Shown: piece by piece, positions 54,246 to 63,397 of the stretch
Layout: each line of letters opens with the position of its first letter
Position numbering within the stretch: position 1 is the first letter of the stretch
Source of the DNA: Marinobacterium sp.
GTDB lineage: Bacteria > Pseudomonadota > Gammaproteobacteria > Pseudomonadales > Balneatricaceae
Direction of reading: 5' to 3'
Assembly (NCBI GenBank): GCA_030602245.1
Contig: JAUWAC010000007.1
Coordinates: forward strand, 1 to 64,000
DNA length: 64,000 nt
The notes under the pieces: model-generated
The model's database searches: none
What the model was told of the DNA's origin: nothing
What the model saw: the letters and a program-made list of their open reading frames with translations, nothing else
Program-made: the position numbers and the translations under genes

Positions 54246-54850
54246 GCCTGTGCCAGACGGGGCGCGATCGCCGCCAGCAGCTGCTCGACCGCCTTGCCGC
54301 GGTGGCTGTAGGCGCGCTTCTGCTCCGGGCTCAGCTCGGCACTGGCGCAGTTCAGCTCCGGCACCAGAAACAGCGGATCGTAACCGAAACCGTTCTGGCC
54401 GCGCGGTTCGCGCAGAATGCGGCCTTCCCAGGTGCCCTGGCAGATCAGCGGCGTCGGGTCCTCGGCGTGGCGCATGAATACCAGCACACACTGGAAGCGC
54501 GCGGTGCGCTCGGCCTCCGGCACATTGGCCAGTGCCTGCAGCAGCTTGCGGTTGTTGTCGTCATCGCTGGCGCCCTCGCCGGCGTAACGTGCCGAATAGA
54601 TGCCGGGAGCGCCGCGCAGCGCATCCACCTCCAGACCGGAGTCGTCCGCCAGCGCCGGCAGCCCGGTGACCTGACAGGCGTGGCGCGCCTTGATGATGGC
54701 GTTTTCGACGAAGCTCAGCCCCGTTTCCTCGGCATCGCGCACGGCGAAGTCGGACTGGGGCACGACGCTGACGTTGAGCGGCGCCAGAATATCGTTGAGT
54801 TCGTTGAGCTTGCCGCGATTGCTGCTGGCCAGAACGATCCGGTTGATCAT
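54242..54850 (-). CDS. rdgB: dITP/XTP pyrophosphatase (RdgB/HAM1)
   Basis: 202 residues. Cleans non-canonical purine triphosphates from the nucleotide pool. [14 protein letters not shown] at the start, [34 protein letters not shown] and the C-terminal [10 protein letters not shown] are family blocks. It overlaps hemW by the stop/start pair. Confidence 0.95.
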   Translation of the reverse strand: MINRIVLASSNRGKLNELNDILAPLNVSVVPQSDFAVRDAEETGLSFVENAIIKARHACQVTGLPALADDSGLEVDALRGAPGIYSARYAGEGASDDDNNRKLLQALANVPEAERTARFQCVLVFMRHAEDPTPLICQGTWEGRILREPRGQNGFGYDPLFLVPELNCASAELSPEQKRAYSHRGKAVEQLLAAIAPRLAQA

Positions 54851-54856
54851 GTCACC

Positions 54857-55309
54857 TCAGTCGATATAGAAGGTTTGCTGAAATTCGATGCGGTACGGGT
54901 CGGCATTGGCATCCGGCTGCACCTGCAGCGAGATTGTCAGCTGCTCGTCGTTGGTGAAGCGGAAGCTTGCCAGATAGTAGAGCGCGTTGCCCTCGTCGAT
55001 CTGACGAAACTCCAGCTGCTGCGCCTGATCGATCAGGTTGGCGGCCTCGCCACGGACCTGCGCCCGTACCGGGGTTTTGCTGCCGTCCTGTTCGATGCGC
55101 AGCACCGATACGTTGATCAGCGCCCGGTACTGACTGCGCGTGATGTTGTACTGCTGCGCCACTTCCGGGGTGATGAAGCTGGAGTTGAAGGCGTTGTAGT
55201 GGATTTCGTAACGGCCGTCCGAGAGTTTCTGCTCGGCGCGGGCCGTCAGTGCCAGCAGCGTCAGCAGGACGATGCTCGACAGCTGAATCAGGGTGCGAAT
55301 GGCGGACAT
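54857..55309 (-). CDS. DUF4426 secreted protein
   Basis: 150 residues with a signal peptide (hydrophobic 8-22, cleavage near Ala25) and a beta-rich mature part (GRYEIHYNAFNSSFITPEVAQ, LINVSVLRIEQDG). It belongs to the DUF4426 family, found between rdgB and metW in Pseudomonas and relatives. Periplasmic by signal; function unknown. Conserved gene order gives high confidence it is a true gene. Confidence 0.85.
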   Translation of the reverse strand: MSAIRTLIQLSSIVLLTLLALTARAEQKLSDGRYEIHYNAFNSSFITPEVAQQYNITRSQYRALINVSVLRIEQDGSKTPVRAQVRGEAANLIDQAQQLEFRQIDEGNALYYLASFRFTNDEQLTISLQVQPDANADPYRIEFQQTFYID

Positions 55310-55339
55310 GGTGGTGCTCCTTGAGTCGGTTCTGTGCGT

Positions 55340-55933
55340 CTAGCGCGTGATCCGGTAGATCGCGATCTCGCCGAGCATGTTGGGCCAGAGCCGGATCCAC
55401 CAGCGGTCGCGCAGCGTGTGGTCCACGACGGTACGTTCGAGGATACGGATGTTGCGTTCTACGCACAGGCGTTCGAAGTCGTCGAACGTGCAGAAGTGGA
55501 TGTTCGGTGTGTTGTACCAAGTATAGGGCAGGAACTTGGACACCGGCATACGGCCGCGGAACGCCAGGTAGAAGCGCGCGCGCCAGTGGGCAAAGTTCGG
55601 GAAGGTGACGATGCTTTCGCGGCCGATGCGCAGCATCTCGTCGACGATCTGGTCGGGGCGGTGCATGGTCTGTAGCGCCTGTGTCATCACCACGGTGTCG
55701 AAGCTGTTGTCGCGGATCGACGCCAGACCGTTATCGATATCCTGTTCGATGACGCTGACACCTTTCTCGACACAGGCGGTGATGTTGTCGTGATTGATCT
55801 CCAGACCGTAGCCCTCGACCTGTTTTTCGCTGCTCAGATGGGCCAGCAGCTCGCCGTCGCCGCAGCCCAGGTCCAGCACGCGTGAGCCGGGCGCGATCCA
55901 CTGTTGGATGATCTCCAGATCAGGACGCAGCAT
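55340..55933 (-). CDS. metW: Methionine biosynthesis protein MetW
   Basis: 197 residues, class I SAM-dependent methyltransferase fold: [15 protein letters not shown] (motif I) and [17 protein letters not shown]. MetW partners MetX in methionine synthesis; the link to catalysis is not clear. Start at the ATG at 55933 by similarity; it overlaps the 3' end of metX by 14 bases. Confidence 0.93.
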   Translation of the reverse strand: MLRPDLEIIQQWIAPGSRVLDLGCGDGELLAHLSSEKQVEGYGLEINHDNITACVEKGVSVIEQDIDNGLASIRDNSFDTVVMTQALQTMHRPDQIVDEMLRIGRESIVTFPNFAHWRARFYLAFRGRMPVSKFLPYTWYNTPNIHFCTFDDFERLCVERNIRILERTVVDHTLRDRWWIRLWPNMLGEIAIYRITR

Positions 55934-57104
55934 GTTGCACCTCCCCTTGGGCGTCAGCCGGCGCCTCGGCGGCAACACGGTTCATGTAGGCGGCAAAGGT
56001 TTCCATGTAACGGGGGCTCGGAATCAGAAAGGCGTCGTGACCGTGGGCGGAATCGATCTCGGCATAGCTGACCGGCTTGCGCGCCGCGACCAGTGCATCG
56101 ACGATCTCGCGTGAACGCGCCGGTGAGAAACGCCAGTCGGTGGTGAAGGCGATCACCAGAAAACGACAGGTGGCGTGGCTCAGCGCGCGCACCAGATCGT
56201 GGTCGTAATCGGCGGCCGGGTCGAAATAGTCCAGCGCCTTGGTCATCAACAGATAGGTGTTGGCGTCAAAACTGGTGGAGAAGCGCTCGCCCTGATACTG
56301 CAGGTAGGACTCCACCTCGAACTGCGGATTGTTGAAGTCGAAGCTGAGCTTGCCGGCGCGCAGTTCGCGGCCGAATTTTTCGCGCATGCCGTCATCGGAC
56401 AGGTAGGTGATATGCCCGACCATACGTGCCAGCGCGAGGCCGGTTTTCGGCACCACTTCGTGTTCGTAGTAGTGGCCCTCGTGGAACTGCGGATCCTTGC
56501 TGATCGCCTGACGTGCGACCTCATTGAAGGCGATATTCTGTGCCGACAGCTTGGGTGCCGATGCGATGACGACGCAGTGACGCACTCGATCCGGGTAGTC
56601 AATCGCCCACTGCATCGCCTGCATGCCACCGAGGCTGCCGCCGATGATGGCGGCCCATTGCCGCACACCAAGGCGATCGGCGAGGCGGACCTGAGAATTG
56701 ACCCAGTCCTTGACGGTGACGATCGGGAAATCCGGGCCGTAGGGTTTGCCGGTATCCGGGTTGATGCTGCGCGGTCCGGTGGACCCGTGGCAGCCGCCGA
56801 GGTTGTTCAGGGCGACGACGAAAAAGCGGTTGGTGTCGATCGGCTTGCCGGGGCCGATGGCGGAGTCCCACCAGCCGGGCTTGCGGTCCTCCATGCTGTG
56901 GTAGCCAGCGGCGTGGGCATGGCCCGACAGCGCGTGACAGATCAGCACCGCGTTAGAGGCATCGGCGTTGAGTTCGCCGTAGGTTTCGATCACCAGATCG
57001 TAGCTTTCCAGCACCCGGCCGCAGGTCAGTGCCAGCGGGGTGTCGAAATGCAGTGTCTGTGGTGTTACCAGTCCGACGGAGTCGGCGGGAATCTCGGTTG
57101 GCAT
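55920..57104 (-). CDS. metX: Homoserine O-acyltransferase MetX
   Basis: 394 residues, alpha/beta hydrolase. Nucleophile Ser in [14 protein letters not shown], Asp in the [12 protein letters not shown] region and His in [12 protein letters not shown]. Acylates homoserine for methionine. MetX enzymes in this clade with MetW have been reported as succinyltransferases, so the acyl donor should be left open. It lies first in the metX-metW pair. Confidence 0.94.
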   Translation of the reverse strand: MPTEIPADSVGLVTPQTLHFDTPLALTCGRVLESYDLVIETYGELNADASNAVLICHALSGHAHAAGYHSMEDRKPGWWDSAIGPGKPIDTNRFFVVALNNLGGCHGSTGPRSINPDTGKPYGPDFPIVTVKDWVNSQVRLADRLGVRQWAAIIGGSLGGMQAMQWAIDYPDRVRHCVVIASAPKLSAQNIAFNEVARQAISKDPQFHEGHYYEHEVVPKTGLALARMVGHITYLSDDGMREKFGRELRAGKLSFDFNNPQFEVESYLQYQGERFSTSFDANTYLLMTKALDYFDPAADYDHDLVRALSHATCRFLVIAFTTDWRFSPARSREIVDALVAARKPVSYAEIDSAHGHDAFLIPSPRYMETFAAYMNRVAAEAPADAQGEVQHAAS

Positions 57105-57211
57105 GAAGCGGCTCTCGAACAGGTTGTCGTGGATGCGTGCGGATTCAGGGGGCGCATCACATCTCGTAGTAGAGCCCGCGACAGTGGAGCAGGAACTTGC
57201 GTGGATTCACC

Positions 57212-57526
57212 TTAATCTCTCTCAATCGGAACCGACTTCCCATCAGCCGGCAGCGACGGCAGTCGCGTCGGCTGCTCGATCCGCACCCGCTTCTGGCGCC
57301 CGAGTTCGCCGCTGATGATCGTGACCGCGCCCTTCGGGACGCCGAAGATCCTGGCCAGAAACCGGATCAGCCGGGCATTGGCGCGACCGTCGATCGGCGG
57401 GGCCGCGATGCGGATCTTAACACTGTCACCGTGCAGGCCCGAAATCGCGTCTTTCGATGCCTTCGGCTGCAGGTGGCAGCTGAGGATCAGCGCCTCGCCG
57501 TCCCAGCGGTAAAAGGTCGCGGCCAC
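57212..57526 (-). CDS. yggU: DUF167 (YggU) family protein
   Basis: 104 residues, GTG start. LILSCHLQPKASKDAI and IAAPPIDGRANARLIRFLARIFGV are the DUF167 signature. Small conserved protein of unknown function, next to yggT as usual. Ends 107 bases before metX. Confidence 0.9.
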   Translation of the reverse strand: MAATFYRWDGEALILSCHLQPKASKDAISGLHGDSVKIRIAAPPIDGRANARLIRFLARIFGVPKGAVTIISGELGRQKRVRIEQPTRLPSLPADGKSVPIERD

Positions 57527-57529
57527 GGC

Positions 57530-58072
57530 TCAGAGCGTAAACGGTGCCAGCTGGGAACGGATGATCTGGATGACCAGGAAGATCAGGATCGGTGACAGAT
57601 CCAGACCGCCGATCGGCGGGATCACCTTGCGCGCCAGCCCGAACAGCGGCTCGGTCAGCTGCAGAATCAGCTGCGGTGCCGGATGGTAACTGTCCGGCGC
57701 GATCCAGCTGATGATCACCGCCGCGATCACCGCCCAGAAGTAGATCGTCAGGATCGCGTCGACCAGCCCCACGCCGGAGAACAGCAGCACGGCGGTCAGC
57801 GCGACGCTGGCACCCTTGACCAGCATCATCAGGTACAGGGTCAGGATGTTGACGCCGAACGCCAGCAGCAGCGGCGACAGATCCATCCGGCCGGCCCGCG
57901 GCAGCAGGGTTTGCAGCGGCTTCAGCGGCGCACTGGTCAGGCGCACGACGGCCTGCGAGATCGGGTTGTAGTAATCCGCCCCGGACAGCTGCAGCAGAAA
58001 GCGCAGAATCAGCATGAACGCATACAGCGAGCCGAGCGTGTGAATGATCAGAATAACCGGATCCTGTCCCAT
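57530..58072 (-). CDS. yggT: YggT family membrane protein
   Basis: 180 residues with two YGGT repeats, each with a pair of membrane segments: 'LILRFLLQLSGADYYNPISQ' in the first and ISWIAPDSYHPAPQLILQL in the second. Role unknown, with suggested links to envelope or osmotic stress. Start at the ATG at 58072 with AGGA; a GTG five codons upstream is less likely. Downstream of proC after a hairpin. Confidence 0.88.
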   Translation of the reverse strand: MGQDPVILIIHTLGSLYAFMLILRFLLQLSGADYYNPISQAVVRLTSAPLKPLQTLLPRAGRMDLSPLLLAFGVNILTLYLMMLVKGASVALTAVLLFSGVGLVDAILTIYFWAVIAAVIISWIAPDSYHPAPQLILQLTEPLFGLARKVIPPIGGLDLSPILIFLVIQIIRSQLAPFTL

Positions 58073-58093
58073 ATCGAGTCCTGTCACTGGTTG

Positions 58094-58123
58094 GGCCGCT
58101 CAGTATAGAGAGTTTGAGCGGCC
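58094..58123 (-). terminator. Hairpin between proC and yggT
   Basis: GGCCGCTCA (58094-58102) and TGAGCGGCC (58115-58123), perfect 9-bp stem. The minus-strand loop also contains a TATACT (58102-58107) about 30 bases upstream of yggT, so it may be a promoter within a palindrome as well as a partial terminator. Confidence 0.35.
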
Positions 58124-58135
58124 GGTTGAACCGTA

Positions 58136-58966
58136 CTAGTCCTGATTGCAGAGCTCGTCGCTGAGCGCCTGTGCACGTGCCTTGCAGGCCTGCATCGCCT
58201 GCAATACGGTGGCTTCGAGCCCCTGTTGCTGGAAGCTCAGAATCGCCTGCTCGGTGGTGCCCTTGGGCGAGGTGACCTGTGCGCGCAGCTGGGCCGGGGT
58301 CAGCTCGCTTTCGCTGGCCATGCGCGCGGCGCCCAGCGCTGTCTGCAGGGTCAGTTTCAGCGCCGTGTCGGCGTCGAGGCCGAGCGCTTCGCCGGCGCGC
58401 GCCATCGCCTCCATAAACAGGAAGTAATAGGCGGGACCGGAGCCGGAAACCGCGGTCACGGCATCGATCTGGGCCTCCTGCTCGACCCAGAGTGTCATCC
58501 CGACGGCGGCGAGAATCGCTTCGGTCTGCGCCCGCTGGGCGTCACTGACCCGCGCATTGGCATACAGCCCGCTGGCGCCGCATTGAACCAGCGACGGTGT
58601 GTTGGGCATGCAGCGCACCACCGCCAGCTCGCCGCCGAACCACTGTTCCAGCGCCGCCGCGCTGATGCCGGCCGCGACGGAGATCAGCAGCGGCTTGCGC
58701 GCCTGTACCGCGTCGCGGTGGGCTTCGCCCAGCGCCTGCATCCCCTGCGGTTTGACCGCCAGCACGACGATATCCGCGGCGCGGATCGCCGCATCGTTGT
58801 CAGCGCTGGCGTGCAGGCCGCGCGCAGCCAGATCGGCCAGTTTGTCGACGTGGCGGGCGGTGACCCAGAGCCGGTCGGCCGGGTAGCCGTCAGCGAGCAG
58901 GCCTTCGAGGATGGCGCGGGCCATATTGCCGACGCCGATGAATGCAATCGTGGGAGTCTTGTTCAC
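58136..58966 (-). CDS. proC: Pyrroline-5-carboxylate reductase
   Basis: 276 residues. Last step of proline synthesis. N-terminal IAFIGVGNMARAILEGL nucleotide site, AVKPQGM, RCMPNTPSLVQCGASG, and the C-terminal signature VSGSGPAYYFLFMEAMA. GTG start at 58966 with AGGACAG upstream. It follows yggS by 17 bases in the same transcript. Confidence 0.96.
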   Translation of the reverse strand: MNKTPTIAFIGVGNMARAILEGLLADGYPADRLWVTARHVDKLADLAARGLHASADNDAAIRAADIVVLAVKPQGMQALGEAHRDAVQARKPLLISVAAGISAAALEQWFGGELAVVRCMPNTPSLVQCGASGLYANARVSDAQRAQTEAILAAVGMTLWVEQEAQIDAVTAVSGSGPAYYFLFMEAMARAGEALGLDADTALKLTLQTALGAARMASESELTPAQLRAQVTSPKGTTEQAILSFQQQGLEATVLQAMQACKARAQALSDELCNQD

Positions 58967-58983
58967 AACGCTGTCCTGAATCT

Positions 58984-59682
58984 TCAAGCGGGTTTGGGTG
59001 GGCGCGGGCCGAACAGGGCCGTGCCGATGCGCACGATGGTGGCGCCTTCGCTGATCGCGGCTTCCAGGTCGCCGGACATGCCCATCGACAGGGTGTCGAG
59101 GCCGGGGATGTCGTGGCTGATCTGCTCGAGCAGCACGCGCAGGTCGGCAAACGCACGGTGCTGAGTCGCCGGATCGTCGCTGGCTTCGGGGATCGCCATC
59201 AGGCCGCGCAGGCGGATGCCGGGCAGCGCGCTGAGCTGACGCGCCAGCGCCGGGGCGTCCTCGGGCAGGCAGCCGGACTTGCTCGGTTCGCGCGAGATGT
59301 TGACCTGCAGACAGATGTTCAGCGCCGCCCTGTGCGCAGGGCGCTGCTCCGACAGGCGCCGGGCAATCTTGAGCCGGTCGACGCTGTGCACCCAGTCGAA
59401 GTGCTCGGCGATGGGGCGCGTCTTGTTGGACTGGATCGGGCCGATGAAATGCCACTCCAGCGGCAGGTCGGCGAGCTGTTCGATCTTGTCGAGCGCCTCC
59501 TGCAGGTAGTTTTCGCCGAACCGCGTCAGGCCGGCGGCGTGGGCGGCACGGATCTCGTCCGCCGGGCGGGTCTTGCTGACCGCCAGCAGCGTCACGCTGG
59601 CGGCGTCGCGGCCGGCCTGCTCACAGGCGCTGCGGATCTGTGCGCGGACGTTGTCGATATTGCTTGCTATGCTGCTATTCAT
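58984..59682 (-). CDS. yggS: PLP homeostasis protein YggS
   Basis: 232 residues, non-catalytic PLP-binding barrel. PLP lysine in LLAVSKTRPADEI, then GENYLQEALDK, WHFIGPIQSNK and LSMGMSGDLEAAI. It keeps pyridoxal-phosphate pools balanced. The start at 59682 has only a weak Shine-Dalgarno; a TTG six codons earlier is possible. First gene of the minus-strand cluster, divergent from pilT. Confidence 0.94.
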   Translation of the reverse strand: MNSSIASNIDNVRAQIRSACEQAGRDAASVTLLAVSKTRPADEIRAAHAAGLTRFGENYLQEALDKIEQLADLPLEWHFIGPIQSNKTRPIAEHFDWVHSVDRLKIARRLSEQRPAHRAALNICLQVNISREPSKSGCLPEDAPALARQLSALPGIRLRGLMAIPEASDDPATQHRAFADLRVLLEQISHDIPGLDTLSMGMSGDLEAAISEGATIVRIGTALFGPRPPKPA

Positions 59683-59772
59683 GCCGGATCGATGAATCAA
59701 TTGCCATTGGAATGTCGGGGGCTATTCTGCTAGAACAGACAACTCCAGATACAAGCTCCGGGCTCCCGAACT

Positions 59773-60807
59773 ATGGATATTACAGAACTTCTCGCCTTTG
59801 CCGTCCAGCAGGGCGCCTCCGACCTGCATCTGACGGCGGGTATGCCGCCGCTGATCCGTGTCGACGGCGACGTGCGCCGCATCAAATTGCCCGCGCTGGA
59901 ACACAAGCAGGTGCACACGCTTGTCTACGACATCATGAACGACAAGCAGCGCAAGGAGTACGAGGAGAACTTCGAAACGGATTTCTCCTTCGAGGTACCC
60001 GAGCTCTCACGTTTTCGTGTCAACGCATTCAACCAGCACCGTGGCGCCGCCGCCGTGTTCCGTACCGTCCCCAACAAGGTACTGACCCTGGATGACCTGG
60101 GGATGGGCAAGGTGTTCCGTGACCTCTCCGAGCAGGCGCGCGGACTGGTGCTGGTCACCGGGCCGACCGGCTCGGGCAAGAGCACGACACTGGCAGCGAT
60201 GATCGACTATGTCAACGAAACCCGCACCGATCACATCCTCACCATCGAGGATCCGATCGAATTCGTGCACGAGAGCAAAAAGTGTCTGATCAACCAGCGT
60301 GAAGTGCATCGCGACACGCACAGCTTTGCCAATGCGCTGCGCTCGGCGCTGCGTGAAGACCCGGACGTGATCCTCGTCGGCGAGATGCGTGACCTCGAGA
60401 CGATCCGGCTGGCGCTGACCGCGGCCGAGACCGGTCACCTGGTGTTCGGTACGCTGCACACCACCTCCGCCGCAAAAACGATTGACCGTATCATCGACGT
60501 ATTCCCGGCAGCGGAGAAGGATATGGTGCGCTCGATGCTGTCGGAGTCGTTGCAGGGGGTTATCTCCCAGACCCTGCTGAAAAAGCTCAAGGGCGGCCGT
60601 GTCGCCGCGCACGAAATCATGATCGGCACGCCGGCGATTCGTAACCTGATCCGCGAGGACAAGGTCGCGCAGATGTACTCCGCGATACAGACCGGTGCCG
60701 CCTACGGCATGAAAACGCTGGATCAGTCACTGCTCGAACTGGTGCAGAAAGGGCTTATCTCGCGCGATACGGCGCGTGAAAAGGCCAAGAACCCCAGCTC
60801 GTTCTGA
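59773..60807 (+). CDS. pilT: Type IV pilus retraction ATPase PilT
   Basis: 344 residues. Hexameric ATPase driving pilus retraction for twitching. Walker A TGPTGSGKSTTLAAMI, Asp-box ILTIEDPIEFVH, Walker B VILVGEMRDLETI, His-box GHLVFGTLHTTSA, and AIRNLIREDK in the C-terminal part. It pairs with pilU directly downstream, and the rest of the pilus genes are not in this window. Confidence 0.97.
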   Translation: MDITELLAFAVQQGASDLHLTAGMPPLIRVDGDVRRIKLPALEHKQVHTLVYDIMNDKQRKEYEENFETDFSFEVPELSRFRVNAFNQHRGAAAVFRTVPNKVLTLDDLGMGKVFRDLSEQARGLVLVTGPTGSGKSTTLAAMIDYVNETRTDHILTIEDPIEFVHESKKCLINQREVHRDTHSFANALRSALREDPDVILVGEMRDLETIRLALTAAETGHLVFGTLHTTSAAKTIDRIIDVFPAAEKDMVRSMLSESLQGVISQTLLKKLKGGRVAAHEIMIGTPAIRNLIREDKVAQMYSAIQTGAAYGMKTLDQSLLELVQKGLISRDTAREKAKNPSSF

Positions 60808-60827
60808 GCGACTGAAGGAGAATAAGA

Positions 60828-61991
60828 GTGGATTTCACACAACTGCTGAAGGTGATGTCCGAGCGTGGGGCGTCGGATCTGTTTGTCACGGCTGGCGCAC
60901 CGCCGTCGATCAAGGTCGATGGCACGATCAAGCCGCTGACCCGCGAAGCGCTGAAGGCGTCGCAGGCACGGGCGCTGGTCTACAGCACCATGAACGACAA
61001 GCAGCTGGCGGAGTTCGAGGGTACCAACGAGTGTAACTTCGCGATCAGCGCGCCGGGGATTGGCCGCTATCGTGTCAGCGCCTACATGCAGCGTAACTCA
61101 CCCGGCATGGTACTGCGTGCGATCAACGACTATATCCCGTCGCTGGAAGAGCTGAATCTGCCGCCGGTGCTGAAGGATCTGGCGATGACCAAGCGCGGGC
61201 TGATCCTGTTCGTCGGCGGGACTTCGACCGGTAAGTCGACCTCGCTGGCGTCGATGATCGACTACCGCAACAGCCATCACGCCGGGCATATCATCACGAT
61301 CGAAGACCCGATCGAGTACATCCATCAGCACAAGAAGAGCATCATCACCCAGCGCGAGGTCGGTATCGATACCGAGTCGTTCGAGGTGGCGCTGAAGAAC
61401 ACGCTGCGTCAGGCGCCGGACGTGATTCTGATGGGGGAGATTCGCTCCGCCGAGACGATGAAGTACGGCCTGCAGTTCGCTGAAACCGGCCACCTCTGTC
61501 TGGCCACGCTGCACGCCAACAACGCCAACCAGGCGCTGGACCGTATCATCTCCTTCTTCGGTCCTGAGCACCACGCCCAGATCTGGATGGATCTGTCGCT
61601 GAACCTGAAGGCGATCGTGGCGCAGCAGCTGCTGCCGACGGTCGACGGCAAGGGGCGTCGTGCCGCCATCGAAGTGATGATCAACACGCCGCTGATTCAG
61701 GACCTGATCCGCAAGGCCGAGGTGCACGAGATCAAGGAGGTCATCAAGAAGTCCACCAACCTGGGCATGCAGACCTTCGATCAGGCGCTCTACAACCTCT
61801 ACAAGGAAGGCATCATCAGCTACGAGACCGCGCTTGGCCACGCCGACTCGGCCAACGATCTGCGTCTGATGATCAAGCTGAACTCCGATACCAACCCGGA
61901 TCTGGAGACGGACGACATGCCGTCGTTCACGCTGCAGGAAGAGGACGACACGCTCAACATCGACGGTGACAGCGACGTTCGCGGCATGTAA
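60828..61991 (+). CDS. pilU: Retraction ATPase paralog PilU
   Basis: 387 residues, GTG start with GAAGGAG. Same fold as PilT with Walker A VGGTSTGKSTSLASMI, IEDPIEYIHQHKKSI, ILMGEIRSAETM and HLCLATLHANNA, plus a longer acidic tail (SFTLQEEDDTLNIDGDSD). PilU supports PilT-driven retraction. A 20-base gap separates the two genes. The transcript probably ends at the strong hairpin that follows. Confidence 0.96.
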   Translation: MDFTQLLKVMSERGASDLFVTAGAPPSIKVDGTIKPLTREALKASQARALVYSTMNDKQLAEFEGTNECNFAISAPGIGRYRVSAYMQRNSPGMVLRAINDYIPSLEELNLPPVLKDLAMTKRGLILFVGGTSTGKSTSLASMIDYRNSHHAGHIITIEDPIEYIHQHKKSIITQREVGIDTESFEVALKNTLRQAPDVILMGEIRSAETMKYGLQFAETGHLCLATLHANNANQALDRIISFFGPEHHAQIWMDLSLNLKAIVAQQLLPTVDGKGRRAAIEVMINTPLIQDLIRKAEVHEIKEVIKKSTNLGMQTFDQALYNLYKEGIISYETALGHADSANDLRLMIKLNSDTNPDLETDDMPSFTLQEEDDTLNIDGDSDVRGM

Positions 61992-62012
61992 CCACGGCAG
62001 ATAAAAAGAGAT

Positions 62013-62096
62013 AAAAAGGGGACAGACCCCATTTCCGGACCCCATTTCCGAGCGGAAATGGGGTCTGTCCCCTTTTTCGCCGTCCCCTTTTTCGCC
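62013..62096. repeat. REP-like hairpin with nested tandem repeats
   Basis: 25-bp perfect arms at 62013-62037 and 62053-62077, beginning with AAAAAGGGGACAGACCCC. Inside, GACCCCATTTCCG occurs twice in tandem (62025-62037, 62038-62050). After the right arm, GTCCCCTTTTTCGCC is tandemly repeated (62067-62081, 62082-62096). It lies between convergent pilU and pyrC' genes, and the A/T runs would allow termination in both directions. The GGGGTCTGTCCCC core resembles short dispersed repeats found around REP-associated transposases in other gammaproteobacteria. Confidence 0.7.
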
Positions 62097-62109
62097 TTTT
62101 TCGGTATCG

Positions 62110-63384
62110 TCAGCGGCGGTAGACGATGCGTCCGCCGAGCAGGGTCGTGTGGACGCGGCCTTTCATTTCCTTGCCGGCGAACGGAGTGTTCTGGCCGCCG
62201 GAGCGCATCTCGGTCGGGTCCAGTATCCAGCGCTCGTCCGGGTCAAAGATACAGACGTCGGCCTGCGTACCCGGCTCCAGCGTACCGTCATCGAGGCCGA
62301 GGATCCGGGCCGGTCCCAGCGTCAGTTTCTCGATCAGCTGCGGCAGCTCCAGCAGCTGTTCATCAACCAGTTGCAGACACAGTGGCAGCAGGGTTTCCAG
62401 ATTGCTCATACCCGGCTCGGTGGCTGCGAATGGCGCCTGCTTGGCGATGGCTTCATGCGGCTGGTGGTCGGAGCAGATGGCGCGGATGGTATCGGTCACC
62501 ACGCCCTGACGCAGGCCGGCGCGGTCGAGCTGGCCGCGCAGCGGCGGGGACAGGTGGTAGTCGGCGTTGAAACCGTCCACCGACTCATCGGTCAGCAGCA
62601 GGTTCTGGATCGAGACGTCGGCGCTGACGCGCAGGCCGCGTTCCAGCGCGGCTTCGATCAGGCGCACCGAGCGCTCGCAGGAGAGCTGGCCGAAGTGGGC
62701 GCGCACGCCGGTCTGTTCCACCAGCATCAGGCAGCGTGATACCTCGATCGTTTCTGCCGCCTCGGAGATGCCGTTGAGGCCCAGCCGCGTGCTGGTGGCG
62801 CCTTCGTGCATGCAGCCGGCGCTGGCGAGTGAGGCATCCTGCGGCTGGAAGATCACCAGCAGATCGTGGGTGGCGGCGTATTCGAGCGCGCGCAGCAGCA
62901 CCAGGGTGCTCGCCATCGGCAGGCGGGCGTTGGTGAACGCGATACAGCCGGAGCTGGCCAGCGCGTGCATCGGGGCCAGCTGCTCGCCGGCCAGATCACG
63001 GGTCAGGGCGCCCATCGGCAACACCCGGGCCAGCCCCTGTTCCGCGGCGCGGTCCTGGATCAGCTCGGCGACGGCGGGGGTATCGACGGTGGGTCGGGTT
63101 GTCGGCGGCGTTACCAGCGTGGTAATACCGCCGGCGGCGGCCGCGGCCGTCTCCTGTGCGATGCTGCCTTTCTGGCTGAAGCCCGGTTCGCGCACATGGG
63201 CGCAGAGATCGATGAAACCGGGGCAGACCACCCGTCCGCTGGCATCGATCACCTCATCGGCCTCGAACCCCTCCGGTGCGTCGCCGATCGCCAGGATCTG
63301 TTCGCCACGGATGTAGAGGTCGCCGACCTGGTCCAGTTGCTGGGCCGGATCGATGATGCGACCGCCCTGAATCAGAATGTTCAT
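62110..63384 (-). CDS. pyrC': Dihydroorotase-like PyrC', probably catalytically inactive ATCase partner
   Basis: 424 residues of the amidohydrolase family, type I dihydroorotase form. The first metal-binding HxH is Cys61-Ala-His63 (DLCAHVREPG), and the later H-A-E-D motif is Gln180-Pro-Gln-Asp. CSDHQPHEA near residue 310 is kept. In Pseudomonas such a PyrC' lacks activity but is needed to assemble the dodecameric aspartate transcarbamoylase. A true dihydroorotase gene should lie elsewhere. It follows pyrB by 13 bases. Confidence 0.92.
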   Translation of the reverse strand: MNILIQGGRIIDPAQQLDQVGDLYIRGEQILAIGDAPEGFEADEVIDASGRVVCPGFIDLCAHVREPGFSQKGSIAQETAAAAAGGITTLVTPPTTRPTVDTPAVAELIQDRAAEQGLARVLPMGALTRDLAGEQLAPMHALASSGCIAFTNARLPMASTLVLLRALEYAATHDLLVIFQPQDASLASAGCMHEGATSTRLGLNGISEAAETIEVSRCLMLVEQTGVRAHFGQLSCERSVRLIEAALERGLRVSADVSIQNLLLTDESVDGFNADYHLSPPLRGQLDRAGLRQGVVTDTIRAICSDHQPHEAIAKQAPFAATEPGMSNLETLLPLCLQLVDEQLLELPQLIEKLTLGPARILGLDDGTLEPGTQADVCIFDPDERWILDPTEMRSGGQNTPFAGKEMKGRVHTTLLGGRIVYRR

Positions 63385-63397
63385 GCTCTCTCGATCC

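Noticed and set aside
53103-54491. Longer HemW with an extended N-terminus
   Set aside because: The extra 82 codons overlap rdgB in another frame and are Arg/Ala/Pro-rich; family starts at [13 protein letters not shown].
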